From: Methanocalculus chunghsingensis
GTDB lineage: Archaea; Halobacteriota; Methanomicrobia; Methanomicrobiales; Methanocorpusculaceae
NCBI RefSeq assembly: GCF_018132105.1
Contig: NZ_JWHL01000004.1
Coordinates: forward strand, 62,001-126,000
Length of the DNA stretch: 64,000 nucleotides
Reading direction: 5' to 3'
Position 1 is the first letter of the stretch. Each line of letters opens with the position of its first letter. The notes under the pieces are model-generated. The model had not been told where the DNA came from. It worked only from the letters and a program-made list of their open reading frames with translations, and did not search any database. Of the stretch, positions 9,339 to 18,205 are shown piece after piece. The position numbers and the translations under genes are program-made.

Positions 9339-10446
9339 CGGCTGCTGCCTGCATGAACCGATCCCGGATCTCAACCGGTGAGAGAGGAATATTTGGAACA
9401 TCAGCGTTCCCGGGCCTGATGATCATATGGATAAAGCGTGGGCCCGGTGTTCGATCCTGGATTGCCGCAGTGAGGTCTGCTTTTGTCTGGACCTGCCGGG
9501 TATGGGAGATACCTGCTGCCTGTGCAATCTGTGCGAGATCGGTGGTTGCATACCCCTGCGTGATCTGGTTGCCGGTTGAGCCGAACGTGCCGTTATCAAG
9601 GCAGATGATCGTCAGGTTCTGCGGCTTCATCGATGCGATGACCGGAAGAATCGCTGTTCCAAGGAGTGAGCCGTCGCCATCGATCACGACGATCTCCCTC
9701 CCTGATCTGAGTGCAAGGCCAAGGCCGATGGGTGATGCCTGGGTGTAGGAACCGAGCATATAGAAGTTTTCAGCCCTGTCCCCGGCAGCATACAGCTCTT
9801 TTGAGGGGATACCGATATTCGAGACGACAAGGGCATTACCAAGATGTGGGGATAACGCCTGGAGTGCGTCATACCGGGTCATCTGCGGGGCTTTGATCAC
9901 ACCCCCGGGAATCTGAGGGATGATCCGGCTTCGGTCCGGGAAAATCGGAGAAGGGCAGGTGCCCCCTGCGAAGCATGCCGGCGAGACGAGGGCGACCGTC
10001 GGCCTCCCCTCTGCATATGCCAGTTTGATCATCTCCCGGATGGCATTGAGATCCCTCTTCTCCATTATGGTTGCATACGGGATCCCGGCTCCCTTCAGTA
10101 TCTCCGGAAGCCGGGAGTTGAATGGAACCTGTGCCGGGATTGCTTCATTATATACTCCCCGCCAGCTTGCGATGATCGGGAGTGGGAGGCCAAATGTTCC
10201 GTGGAGCGAGAGGAGGGCATTGAGCATATTGCCAAGCCCCGAACTCTGGATCACCATCGCCGGCCTCCCTCCGGCAAGAGAGACGCCGGCGGAGACCCCG
10301 ACCCCGTCCTCCTCACGAAGGAGGGGGATATGTGAAAACTCTTCGGTGATACGTGCACAGAGGAGGCTGGCACGGTCACAGGGGAGGTGGGGGATGGTAT
10401 CGATCCCCTCCTCCCTGAAAATGTTGAGGATCGCCTCTTCAAGCAT
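9331..10446 (-). CDS. comDE: Sulfopyruvate decarboxylase, fused alpha and beta subunits
   Basis: A thiamine-diphosphate enzyme converting sulfopyruvate to sulfoacetaldehyde in coenzyme M biosynthesis. The 371 residues join the two subunits found separately in Methanocaldococcus: the N-terminal half (1-165) holds the pyrimidine-binding domain with the conserved Glu of 'LREEDGVGVSAG' and the 'QSSGLGNMLNAL' stretch; the C-terminal half (about 185-371) holds the ThDP-binding motif GDGSLLGTAILPVIA...CLDNGTFGSTG (GDG...N). It is the last gene of a six-gene overlapping operon; its start overlaps the cysteate synthase stop by eight bases, consistent with consecutive enzymes of one pathway. Confidence 0.93.
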   Translation of the reverse strand: MLEEAILNIFREEGIDTIPHLPCDRASLLCARITEEFSHIPLLREEDGVGVSAGVSLAGGRPAMVIQSSGLGNMLNALLSLHGTFGLPLPIIASWRGVYNEAIPAQVPFNSRLPEILKGAGIPYATIMEKRDLNAIREMIKLAYAEGRPTVALVSPACFAGGTCPSPIFPDRSRIIPQIPGGVIKAPQMTRYDALQALSPHLGNALVVSNIGIPSKELYAAGDRAENFYMLGSYTQASPIGLGLALRSGREIVVIDGDGSLLGTAILPVIASMKPQNLTIICLDNGTFGSTGNQITQGYATTDLAQIAQAAGISHTRQVQTKADLTAAIQDRTPGPRFIHMIIRPGNADVPNIPLSPVEIRDRFMQAAAVR

Positions 10447-11680
10447 GGTTCTTCTCCGTGATGCAGACCGGGAGCTCTGCCGGCCTGATGATCTCTTCCG
10501 GCTTTACCGGGTATCGTTCAGAAACTGATCGGTACCCGCCGCCGGTAATATTGAGGAGGATACAGTCATCCTCAGCAACTGCACCGCTTTCGACGGCTCT
10601 GAGGAGTGCGGCGCAGGCGACGGCTGCTGCCGGATCGGGATCGATCCCTTCGGTCTCGTCAAAGAGAGCGCCGGCACGGGCGGCATCCCTGTTTGTGATC
10701 CCATACATCGCCCCGCCACATGCCCGGAGGGCATCGAAGAGGCCGCCGGTGATGGCATAGGGCGGGGTCCTGTTCGTCAGGACATCGGCCTCCACCGCTG
10801 CTATCGCCTCTTCCGGATGGGGCATATCGATCGCCGGGATGATCTCCCGCCTCCCCGCCTGCCATGCCGAGACGAGCGGGATGAAGGGGAGGTTCTGGGC
10901 GAGGTGGAGGCCGGGGAGGGTCTTTCCGTATTTTCCATCCCCGATGAGCCGAAGCGATGCTTCCCATGCCGCGATAGCGCCGGTTCCGCTCCCGACTGCC
11001 TGGAAATACTGATCCGGAATCCTCCCGATGGTGGTGGCGGCATCAAGGAAGACGGTCCCCATGCCGTCCCGGCGGGCGACATTCTTTGCGCCTCCTTCCG
11101 GCCGGTACCCGGGGAGTGATGCGATCCTGTCGGCGACCGCGATCGCGTCGGCATAATCGCCCTCAACGCCGATGAGGGTGATATCCTTGGCCGGCTCCGT
11201 CGTCCAGATCCGCTCAAGCGAACGGACGGGAACGACGATGAGGACCGGATCACCGGTCTCCCTGGCGACCTCGGCGAAGGCACGGCCTGTATTTCCAGCC
11301 GATGCGAGGACGATGGTGCCGCCGCCGGTCTCCCGGTGCCGGATGAGGGTCGGCCATGCCTCCAGCTCCTTGAAGGAGCAGGTCGGAACATATGCCCCTC
11401 TCTCCGGTGCATATCCGGTAAACCCTATCCAGAGATTTGAGAGGCCGGCTTCACGGGCGAACCCTTCTGATCGGAAGGTGACGGGGCCGGATCGTGTGAA
11501 TGGGATCTCTGTAACCGGCAGCCATCCCGCATAGCGGAAGAGGCCGGGCTCATCTCTCAGAATTAGTTTTTTTTCAGGATAGATCGCCCTGAGGAGCGCT
11601 TTGTGGCCATGCGGGCAGGCAAGCTCCCCGGTATCCGGAAAGGTACTTTGGCAGACCGGGCAGCTGAGGAGATGGGTCAT
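10439..11680 (-). CDS. Cysteate synthase (threonine synthase paralogue)
   Basis: A PLP enzyme that makes L-cysteate from O-phosphoserine and sulfite, the Methanomicrobia/Methanosarcina entry to coenzyme M. The 413 residues begin with a degenerate zinc-ribbon (CPVCQSTFP...CPHGH), as in threonine synthases. The PLP lysine sits in 'TCSFKELEAWP', the phosphate-binding region is 'LASAGNTGRAFAEVA', and 'QAVGSGTGAIAAWE' is the family glycine loop. Distinction from threonine synthase rests on operon context beside sulfopyruvate decarboxylase and on the divergence of the substrate region. The start overlaps the Mmp16 stop by four bases (ATGA). Confidence 0.88.
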   Translation of the reverse strand: MTHLLSCPVCQSTFPDTGELACPHGHKALLRAIYPEKKLILRDEPGLFRYAGWLPVTEIPFTRSGPVTFRSEGFAREAGLSNLWIGFTGYAPERGAYVPTCSFKELEAWPTLIRHRETGGGTIVLASAGNTGRAFAEVARETGDPVLIVVPVRSLERIWTTEPAKDITLIGVEGDYADAIAVADRIASLPGYRPEGGAKNVARRDGMGTVFLDAATTIGRIPDQYFQAVGSGTGAIAAWEASLRLIGDGKYGKTLPGLHLAQNLPFIPLVSAWQAGRREIIPAIDMPHPEEAIAAVEADVLTNRTPPYAITGGLFDALRACGGAMYGITNRDAARAGALFDETEGIDPDPAAAVACAALLRAVESGAVAEDDCILLNITGGGYRSVSERYPVKPEEIIRPAELPVCITEKNHA

Positions 11681-12915
11681 CTTCCCCCCTCCTTCAGGAG
11701 AAATGTTCCTTCCTGTATCCGTCCTGCAAGCCTCCGGCAGAGCCGTTCTGCCCGGGTCCTCTCTGACTGCCTGAGGGTGATCGGGATCTCTCTTTCGTTA
11801 TAGGTGAGTGATCCGAGATGGATCCGGTACACCCCGGCCTCGCATGCCGACTGGCATGTCCCACAGGCGAGGCAGAGACTGCGGTCGATGGTGAGATCCT
11901 CCCGGATAGCTGCTGCCGGGCAGAGGATCCGTGCATGGCAGGGGGAACAGGAGATGCAGCGATCAGGATGATGCCGGACAGCCCGGTCGGTCCCCTGCCA
12001 GACAGCAGCATAATCGGCAGATCCACGGGGTTTCCTCTCTTCTATCCCGGCGATGGGGAGTTGGATATCACCATCCCGGATCAGAAGGGCCTGCAGGGAT
12101 GCATCATCAAGGACGGGAACTGCCGCAGCGACCGAGGTGAGGCATTCCGGTCCTTCGGATGTTGTGAACCCGCCCATCATCAGGGGGTCCATCCCTTTCA
12201 TATCGGCGGAGCAGGCGAGGTTTGGGCGTTGTGGCGTTGATCGCGTCCCTTCACCGAGGATGATCCCGTCGGCGCCATTGAGGAGGATAGGGGTTCCGGG
12301 ACCGAGGAATCTGAGGGAGGGATCATTCTCGACCGGATTCACCTCTCCGCATCCCGAGACCGAGATCTCCCTGCAGGGGCCATGAAGGCCGGTCACCGAG
12401 AAGATCGTCGGGGTGACTCCTGCTTCTTCTGCAAGAAACGCGGTATAGTTACGAAATGCTGATCGTGTGGTATGGAGCCTCGCCGCCGGGCAGTCATCAA
12501 GGGTGATGGTGGCCTCATGGGTCTGCCCGTCCGCAACCGCCTCACACAGGATCTCCCTGCCTGCGGCAAGATCCGCAAAGAGGTGGCCTCCCCCATACCG
12601 GCCGTCCCGGTGGGCAGTACCGTAGACGATACAGTCGATGAGGCCGAGCCGTTCGTTGGGGCAGGGGCCCGGAAAGGCCGGGACTCCGTTGAGATTACAT
12701 GATTCGGCACGCCTGAAGGTGCCGGGTGGGGCAACCGGGATCGAGAGGACCGCATAGGTCCCTGACATCACCCCGAATGTTGCGCAGGTGACGATATCGA
12801 GATCGTCTGCCGTAAACTCTTCCCCGTCCCGCAGGCGCCTCTTGAACTCATCTGCCGGGATGACAACAGCAGTGCCGTCCCGTATCTTCTGGTTGATCTC
12901 TCCCGGAGTCTTCAC
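11677..12915 (-). CDS. Methanogenesis marker 16 metalloprotein (DUF39 plus 4Fe-4S domain)
   Basis: A protein restricted largely to methanogens. The first ~330 residues match the DUF39 family, whose relatives act in sulfur transfer to aspartate semialdehyde during homocysteine synthesis; family cysteines are visible (VTCATFGVMSG, SCNLNGV, ...CPNERLGLIDC). The C-terminal ~80 residues form a two-cluster ferredoxin domain (CISCSPCHARILCP and CLACGTCQSACE). The precise reaction is not established. It lies between the coenzyme M enzymes and three metal-handling genes, overlapping its neighbours by four bases on each side, so a role in sulfur or metallocofactor delivery to that pathway is a reasonable inference. 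Confidence 0.88.
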   Translation of the reverse strand: MKTPGEINQKIRDGTAVVIPADEFKRRLRDGEEFTADDLDIVTCATFGVMSGTYAVLSIPVAPPGTFRRAESCNLNGVPAFPGPCPNERLGLIDCIVYGTAHRDGRYGGGHLFADLAAGREILCEAVADGQTHEATITLDDCPAARLHTTRSAFRNYTAFLAEEAGVTPTIFSVTGLHGPCREISVSGCGEVNPVENDPSLRFLGPGTPILLNGADGIILGEGTRSTPQRPNLACSADMKGMDPLMMGGFTTSEGPECLTSVAAAVPVLDDASLQALLIRDGDIQLPIAGIEERKPRGSADYAAVWQGTDRAVRHHPDRCISCSPCHARILCPAAAIREDLTIDRSLCLACGTCQSACEAGVYRIHLGSLTYNEREIPITLRQSERTRAERLCRRLAGRIQEGTFLLKEGGR

Positions 12916-13523
12916 AGGCCGATCCCCTCCACCCTGACATGCAGTCCGTCCTTCTCCATGATAACCATATTCACGACACCGGTATGGGAGAGGCCCATCA
13001 TACAGAAGCCGGGGAGGAAACGCTGTCTTTTGCCGAATGCAGGTTCACGCCTGACCGTCTCTGCGATCCCCTCGAAGGCATGGACATGATATGCCCGGAT
13101 ATCCTTCACGTCCTCACTCCGTGCTTCAAGAGGGGTTGTTACATGGCAGGAGATGATCCCGCTCACCGGATCAGCGGCGGTTACCCTGAGGGCATGGGTG
13201 ATCGGGCAGCCTGCACCCGCAGGCCTTCCGATGACGAGATCCCCCCTCTGTATCTCCCAGCGTTCAACGAGATCCGGGCGGAAGGGGACGACATCCTTCC
13301 GGGTCGATGGCTCACCCGGAAAGGGGTGGAGGACGAAGTCATACTCGATCCCGAGAAGATCAACCCCTGAATATCCGGATGATACCTGTTGCTTCTCTTC
13401 ACCATAGAACGGGCAGTCGGTCTGTCTCTTTGCACCTGCGGCAAGGAGAGCAGAGAACGCCATACAGGTCTTCGCCCCGCAGAGGCCGCAGTCCTTGCCG
13501 GGTGGCTTCCATGCCATGGTCAC
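12912..13523 (-). CDS. 4Fe-4S protein of the Mmp16 operon, function unknown
   Basis: The 203 residues start with a cysteine motif (KDCGLCGAKTCMAFSALLAAG followed by CPF) of the kind found at the N-terminus of corrinoid iron-sulfur proteins (FeS family). That motif binds a 4Fe-4S cluster. The remaining ~150 residues resemble no enzyme I can name, but contain 'RKDVVPFRPDLVERWEIQRGDLVIGRPAGAGCP' and 'LPGFCMMGLSHTGVVNM', which look like a conserved fold. The start overlaps the GTPase stop by four bases. With its neighbours it may form a cofactor-loading or reductive-activation module. Confidence 0.75.
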   Translation of the reverse strand: MTMAWKPPGKDCGLCGAKTCMAFSALLAAGAKRQTDCPFYGEEKQQVSSGYSGVDLLGIEYDFVLHPFPGEPSTRKDVVPFRPDLVERWEIQRGDLVIGRPAGAGCPITHALRVTAADPVSGIISCHVTTPLEARSEDVKDIRAYHVHAFEGIAETVRREPAFGKRQRFLPGFCMMGLSHTGVVNMVIMEKDGLHVRVEGIGL

Positions 13524-14224
13524 TCCCCCCGGAAGAGGTTCTCTACATCATCCAGTCGGCGGATCACACCGAAGTGATGGTTCCACCCGATCTCTTTCTT
13601 CCCGATACAGACGGTGCAGACACCAAGCGGCGGGTTGCCCCGGAGGGTGATTGCAGACTCCTCCACAATCTCCTCCAGCCCCTCGATCATCTGCATCAGG
13701 TACCGCATCCCGGTGCCGACGATGGCATTCGTCTCGATGATCTCAACGTCGGGTGCGACATCCCTGATCCCCTCCCTGAAGACCTCCTTCTCGGCCTGGG
13801 AGACGAGGTCCACCCTGGTGACGACGGCGATATCTGCAAGCGCGATCATCGGCGCCATCTTATAGGGGGAATGCGTCCCCGAGATGGCTGAGATGACCGC
13901 AATCCCAAGTGACTGTGTTGTATAGGGGGTGCACCGGAGGCAGAGACCTGCCGACTCGATGATCAGGTACTCTGCCCCCTCCTCTTCCGCCCATCCGAGG
14001 GCATCGGCGGTGACCATGATCCCTGCATGATCAGGGCAGAGATCCCCGGAGATGAGCTTCTTTGCCGGTATTCCAAATTCAGCGGCGATCTCTTCATCCT
14101 CAGTTGCATAGATGACATCGATCTTAAGGTACGCTGCTGATCGCTTTGGGAGGTTCCGAAGGATCTGCCTGATCACCGCGGTCTTCCCGGCAGAGGGGGG
14201 GCCGGCAACGATGATGAGCTTCAT
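13520..14224 (-). CDS. HypB/CobW-like P-loop GTPase of the Mmp16 operon
   Basis: The 234-residue SIMIBI-class P-loop protein has Walker A 'GPPSAGKTA' at residues 8-16, and a 'VTRVDLVS' segment in place of the NKxD guanine motif. Two CxxC pairs are visible (CLRCTPYTTQSLG in the middle, GVCTVCIGKKEIGWNHH near the end), the sort of soft-metal ligands found in nickel chaperones such as HypB. It likely uses nucleotide hydrolysis to load a metal or cluster. Four-base ATGA overlaps on both sides link it to the ABC ATPase and the Fe-S protein. The client is unknown. Confidence 0.78.
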   Translation of the reverse strand: MKLIIVAGPPSAGKTAVIRQILRNLPKRSAAYLKIDVIYATEDEEIAAEFGIPAKKLISGDLCPDHAGIMVTADALGWAEEEGAEYLIIESAGLCLRCTPYTTQSLGIAVISAISGTHSPYKMAPMIALADIAVVTRVDLVSQAEKEVFREGIRDVAPDVEIIETNAIVGTGMRYLMQMIEGLEEIVEESAITLRGNPPLGVCTVCIGKKEIGWNHHFGVIRRLDDVENLFRGE

Positions 14225-14988
14225 ATGGCGGCGACCTGTTCGCTGAGTATCTCTCCGGACCGCAGCCGTTCCCGGAGGGAGGAGAGATAGTTGTCCATCT
14301 CGGTGACCTGCCTGAGGATGGATGCCTCAGCCCCGTCAGGTTCAAGGACCGCACGGACCGAGCCGTTCCCCATCACGATCCGCCGGTCCGAGAGGAGTGA
14401 GACGAGGGGATCATGGGTGACGAAGATGACGGTTGTTCCCGACTCCTTGAGGCAGGTGATGACCCGGTCACGGAAGATTCCGGCGTTTTCGATCTCATCA
14501 AGGAGGATGATCGGGGCATGCGAGATGACGACGGCGTCGGCGATGAGAAGGGATCTCGTCTGGCCGCCGGAGAGGGAGGAGATGCGTGTGCCGGATCGGA
14601 TCGGTTCGCCGGTGAACTGGTTGGCGAGGTTGATCGTCTCTGCAATGCGATCTCCCTCCTCTATCTTCCGGGCACGGAGATGCATCGAGAGGAACTCCTG
14701 CACCGTCAGGTCGGCGAGGCATTTGGTCGTCTGGGTGATGAGGGCGACCGGTTTGCAGGAGGGATCGCGGACGAACCGCTCCGGTGGCGGGGCACCATCG
14801 ACAAGGATCTGTCGTCCGGTGACGGTATCGCCCTGGGCAAAGACCTCAATATCGTTGATGAAGGCACTCTTCCCGGAACCTGTCGGACCGACGATGGCGA
14901 TGGTGTCGCCTGGCCGGAGGTGGAGGGCCTCAAACGGTTCGGGATCACCGTTTCGATCATGGCCCGGAAGGATGGTGATCGTGTACAT
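14221..14988 (-). CDS. Stand-alone ABC ATPase, first gene of the coenzyme M/Mmp16 operon
   Basis: A soluble ABC-type ATPase of about 255 residues with Walker A (GPTGSGKSA), Q-loop (ITQTTK), signature (SSLSGGQTRSLLIA), Walker B (PIILLDEIEN) and switch histidine (FVTHDPL). No permease is encoded nearby, so transport is unlikely; the methyl-coenzyme M reductase activation factor AtwA is a precedent for a soluble ABC protein in methanogens, though that one has two ATPase domains. Start preferred at 14988 (MYTITILPGH); an in-frame ATG at 15030 is possible, but an AT-rich TATA-like stretch at 15037-15048 overlaps its upstream region. Confidence 0.78.
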   Translation of the reverse strand: MYTITILPGHDRNGDPEPFEALHLRPGDTIAIVGPTGSGKSAFINDIEVFAQGDTVTGRQILVDGAPPPERFVRDPSCKPVALITQTTKCLADLTVQEFLSMHLRARKIEEGDRIAETINLANQFTGEPIRSGTRISSLSGGQTRSLLIADAVVISHAPIILLDEIENAGIFRDRVITCLKESGTTVIFVTHDPLVSLLSDRRIVMGNGSVRAVLEPDGAEASILRQVTEMDNYLSSLRERLRSGEILSEQVAAI

Positions 14989-15123
14989 GATCAGGTTTCT
15001 CTGTCCGGGAGATGATAATGATTTCCCCATTGTGGAAATAAATTTATCTTAATCGTCTTTTTTATTGATTAATTTGGTCTTATTGTATAATTTATGGGGG
15101 TTTATCGATTCAAGTGTATGTTT

Positions 15124-16500
15124 TTAAGGAACAACTCCCATAAGTATTGATTCGATATCCTCCATATCATATACACGATACCCCTCCTCCCGGAGCACCT
15201 CTTTCCCGTCAATTTTTCCACACACAAGAGAGTACTGCTCAATGGGATACTGATCATGCCGAACATTCAGGGACTTCTTCTCCAGCCGCTTCAGGATGCC
15301 ACGCCCCCTCTTTTCGGTTATATGTCCCCATTTACATTCCCCGAAGATAATTTCCCTGTGCTGATCATTTGTAGCAATGAGATCGATCTCTTCTCCACGA
15401 TACCACCATCGTCCTATGACATAGTCAGGAAGAATGATCGGAAAAAATTCTTTTCGGATATATACTTCAAACTGTTTTCCAAAATATGGATCTCTTGACT
15501 CTCTTCCTGCTGAGGGTCTGTCCATCTCGATCGCCTGTTTCTCGGGAAATACATGAGAATACCAGAAATCGAAAATGGGATCCTGTATCCTGTATAATCC
15601 CTGGGTTTTGCTCCCGAAAATTGGAAGTTCCTTCTCAATGATTCCCAATCGGATCATCGCTTCCATATATGGATACAGGTGACGTGGATCGACTCCGCAA
15701 AACTGACTAATAGCTCCTGCAGCTGTTTTTCCAACTGCAATTGCATGAAGGATGGATTGATAGAGCTTCAGTTCCCGAAACTCCTGGGAGAGAAGAAAAT
15801 ATGGCTCACGATAAAAATATCCATATTTATTAAAGAACTCTCTCTGGACGAATGTTTCATACTCCTCATACTCCCCGGCTTTGAGAAGGTACTCAGGGAT
15901 TCCCCCTATGGTCAGATAGGTCTTCAAAGAATCCTTAAAATTATATGATGGAAGGAGACTCTTTGCATCAGTGAAATGTAATGGTCCAAGGAGAATATCA
16001 CGTGTTCTTCTTCCATAGAGGGGGGAGGTATAGGACAGGGCACTGTCGGTCATCAACCCGAGCATCGATCCCGAGAGGATGATGCACCAGTTTGAATCTG
16101 TCAGTGCCATATCCCAGGATTTCTGGAGTGCAGAGAGTATTGACGGGTCATTTTTTATCAGGTAGGTGAATTCGTCGATGATAAGGTATCGGCGTTCTGT
16201 TGGTGGATGTTGCCCAAGATACATAAAGAGCTGATCCCAGCTCGTCATCTCAAGTGAGGCGAGGAGTTGATCACCGAAGAACTGGGAGATTGCATGCTGG
16301 AGTTTTCGTATCTGAATTGCTTTTGCGGTATCTTCTGCAAAATAGATGATCCCCTCTTTATTTTGGGTGAACTCTGTCATGAGGCGGGTTTTGCCGATCC
16401 TTCTCCGTCCATAAAGGATGATAAGCCTCCCTCCGTCTCTTTTCCACTCCTCCTCAAGGAGTGCAATCTCGGTGGTTCTATCGACAAAACTCCTAATCAT
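15124..16500 (-). CDS. Archaeal AAA ATPase with DUF234-type C-terminal domain
   Basis: The 458-residue protein belongs to the expanded archaeal family with an N-terminal AAA/STAND-like domain and a C-terminal DUF234 domain. Walker A is 'YGRRRIGKTRL', Walker B 'RYLIIDEFTYL', and the C-terminal part carries a PD-(D/E)xK-like core ('GEEIDLIA...IIFGECKWG'). Members are abundant in archaeal genomes and linked to mobile DNA, but their job is unknown. The gene is lower in GC than its neighbours and stands alone behind a dense set of GATTA/TAATC palindromes, suggesting recent arrival and tight self-control. Confidence 0.85.
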   Translation of the reverse strand: MIRSFVDRTTEIALLEEEWKRDGGRLIILYGRRRIGKTRLMTEFTQNKEGIIYFAEDTAKAIQIRKLQHAISQFFGDQLLASLEMTSWDQLFMYLGQHPPTERRYLIIDEFTYLIKNDPSILSALQKSWDMALTDSNWCIILSGSMLGLMTDSALSYTSPLYGRRTRDILLGPLHFTDAKSLLPSYNFKDSLKTYLTIGGIPEYLLKAGEYEEYETFVQREFFNKYGYFYREPYFLLSQEFRELKLYQSILHAIAVGKTAAGAISQFCGVDPRHLYPYMEAMIRLGIIEKELPIFGSKTQGLYRIQDPIFDFWYSHVFPEKQAIEMDRPSAGRESRDPYFGKQFEVYIRKEFFPIILPDYVIGRWWYRGEEIDLIATNDQHREIIFGECKWGHITEKRGRGILKRLEKKSLNVRHDQYPIEQYSLVCGKIDGKEVLREEGYRVYDMEDIESILMGVVP

Positions 16501-16620
16501 AATTAGTACTAATCAGGATTAGTATTAAGATCTCCCCCTCTGGATGAAAAGACGATAATGCACTCTCGATGGAGCGCTTAATGTAAACCCTAATCCAGAT
16601 TAGTACTAATCCTGATTAGG
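16491..16620 (-). promoter_or_regulatory. Array of ATTAGTACTAAT palindromes upstream of the DUF234 ATPase
   Basis: The perfect 12-bp palindrome ATTAGTACTAAT occurs at 16502-16513, touching the ATPase start codon, and again at 16599-16610. Each copy is flanked by extra TAATC or GATTA half-sites, so the second block (16590-16619) is itself almost a 30-bp palindrome. It runs into the ruvB stop codon. The layout looks like paired operators controlling the ATPase gene. Confidence 0.6.
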
Positions 16621-17611
16621 ACCGGCGCCCTGCAAGAAGATGTTCCCTCGCCGCATCTGTCGTCTCCCTCCCTTTCGGGGTTCGCTTCAGAAAGCCGATC
16701 CTGATGAGATAGGGCTCATAGACCTCCTCGATGGTCCGGACCTCCTCCCCGATCGAGATGGCGATGGTACGGACGCCGACCGGTCCGCCAGAGAAGTCCT
16801 CGGCGACGACGGTGAGGATCCGGCGATCGAGATCGTCGAGGCCGAGGGGATCGATCCCGAGGATGCTGAGGGCAGCATCTGCCGACCCCTGTGTGATGGT
16901 GCCGTCCCCCCGGACCATCGCATAATCGCGGACACGACGGAGGAGTCGGTTTGCGATTCGCGGTGTTCCCCGGCTCCGTTGTGCGATCTCCCATGCACCC
17001 TCCTCGGTGATGGAGATCTTGAGGATTGATGCCGACCGCTTCACGATACTGAGGAGTTCATCGACCTCGTAGAGGTTCAGCCGGAAGATCATCCCGAACC
17101 GGTCACGGAGAGGGGAGCCGAGGAGGCCGACCCGTGTCGTCGCTCCAACGAGGGTGAACCTATCGAGGGGGAGCTGGATCGCCTTTGCCCCCGGCCCCTC
17201 CCCGATCATCACGTCGATCATATAATCCTCCATCGCCGGGTAGAGGATCTCCTCAACGACCGGATTGAGCCGGTGAATCTCGTCGATGAAGAGGAGATCG
17301 CCATGGGTGAGCGCTGTCAGCTGGGCGGCCAGATCGCCGGGCTTGTCGATGACCGGCCCGGTGGTGCTCCGGATTGCAGCCCCCATCTCCCGTGCGATGA
17401 TCTGGGCGAGGGTCGTCTTCCCAAGGCCGGGCGGCCCTGAGAAGAGGATATGATCGAGGGTCTCGCCACGGAGCTTGGCGGCCTCGATTGCGATCCGGAG
17501 CGCCTCTTTGAGCTGTGGCTGGCCGACGAACTCATCGAGATCCCCCGGTCTGATTGCGGGATCGTCGATATCATCCGTCATCCGCACTGGTGCTGTTATC
17601 CGGTCGGTCAT
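16616..17611 (-). CDS. ruvB: Holliday junction branch migration ATPase RuvB
   Basis: The hexameric AAA+ motor that drives branch migration of Holliday junctions with RuvA. The 331 residues carry Walker A ([11 protein letters not shown]), Walker B ([10 protein letters not shown]), sensor 1 (LVGATTR) and the arginine-finger region (LRDRFG), then the C-terminal winged helix ('[16 protein letters not shown]...[18 protein letters not shown]'). Length and motifs are normal. Its start overlaps the ruvA stop by four bases. RuvABC is bacterial in general but is present in Methanomicrobiales. Confidence 0.96.
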   Translation of the reverse strand: MTDRITAPVRMTDDIDDPAIRPGDLDEFVGQPQLKEALRIAIEAAKLRGETLDHILFSGPPGLGKTTLAQIIAREMGAAIRSTTGPVIDKPGDLAAQLTALTHGDLLFIDEIHRLNPVVEEILYPAMEDYMIDVMIGEGPGAKAIQLPLDRFTLVGATTRVGLLGSPLRDRFGMIFRLNLYEVDELLSIVKRSASILKISITEEGAWEIAQRSRGTPRIANRLLRRVRDYAMVRGDGTITQGSADAALSILGIDPLGLDDLDRRILTVVAEDFSGGPVGVRTIAISIGEEVRTIEEVYEPYLIRIGFLKRTPKGRETTDAAREHLLAGRRS

Positions 17612-18201
17612 TCTGATCGCTCCCTGAGGCGGGCGAGTGCCGCTTTAATAATTACCTGGACAGACTGGCTCTCCTCCGATTCGGTGACGCTCCGGACCGC
17701 CTCATCGGCCTCCCGTTCAGAGAAGCCGAGGGTGATAAGGGCAGAGATGGCATCCGATGCAGGCTGTGGAGATGCTACCTTTCTGAGTGTGCCTGCCCGT
17801 TTCTTCATCGTCTCCTTCAGCTCAAGGATGAGACGCTTTGCACTCTTTGGCCCGATCCCTGAAATCCGGGTCAGCATCTTCTCATCCTCGCTGATGATCG
17901 CCATCGCAAACTGGTCAAGTGATATCTGGGAGAGGATGTTTAATGCTATCTGCGGCCCGATCCCGGAGACGTTGATGAGGATCAGAAAGAGATCCCTCTC
18001 CCCTGGATGGAGGAATCCATAGAGTGAGACGGCATCTTCCCGGACGACGAGATGGGTATGAAGCTTCACCGGATTACTCATCTCCCGGATCTCCCGGAGA
18101 TCCGGCTGGCTGACCCTGATGAGGTATCCGATTCCACCGACATCGATGACGACGGATCCTTCCCCGATGGAGGCGACTGAGCCGCTGATGTGTGCAAACA
18201 T
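17608..18201 (-). CDS. ruvA: Holliday junction DNA helicase subunit RuvA
   Basis: The tetrameric junction-binding partner of RuvB. Start set at ATG 18201 ([15 protein letters not shown]), giving 197 residues, the normal length; it follows a GGTGA ribosome site, whereas the longer frame adds an unrelated leader. An N-terminal OB domain (1-64) is followed by two helix-hairpin-helix motifs ([32 protein letters not shown]) and the C-terminal three-helix RuvB-binding domain ([16 protein letters not shown]). It lies four bases after ruvC. Confidence 0.95.
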   Translation of the reverse strand: MFAHISGSVASIGEGSVVIDVGGIGYLIRVSQPDLREIREMSNPVKLHTHLVVREDAVSLYGFLHPGERDLFLILINVSGIGPQIALNILSQISLDQFAMAIISEDEKMLTRISGIGPKSAKRLILELKETMKKRAGTLRKVASPQPASDAISALITLGFSEREADEAVRSVTESEESQSVQVIIKAALARLRERSE

Positions 18202-18205
18202 GGAT

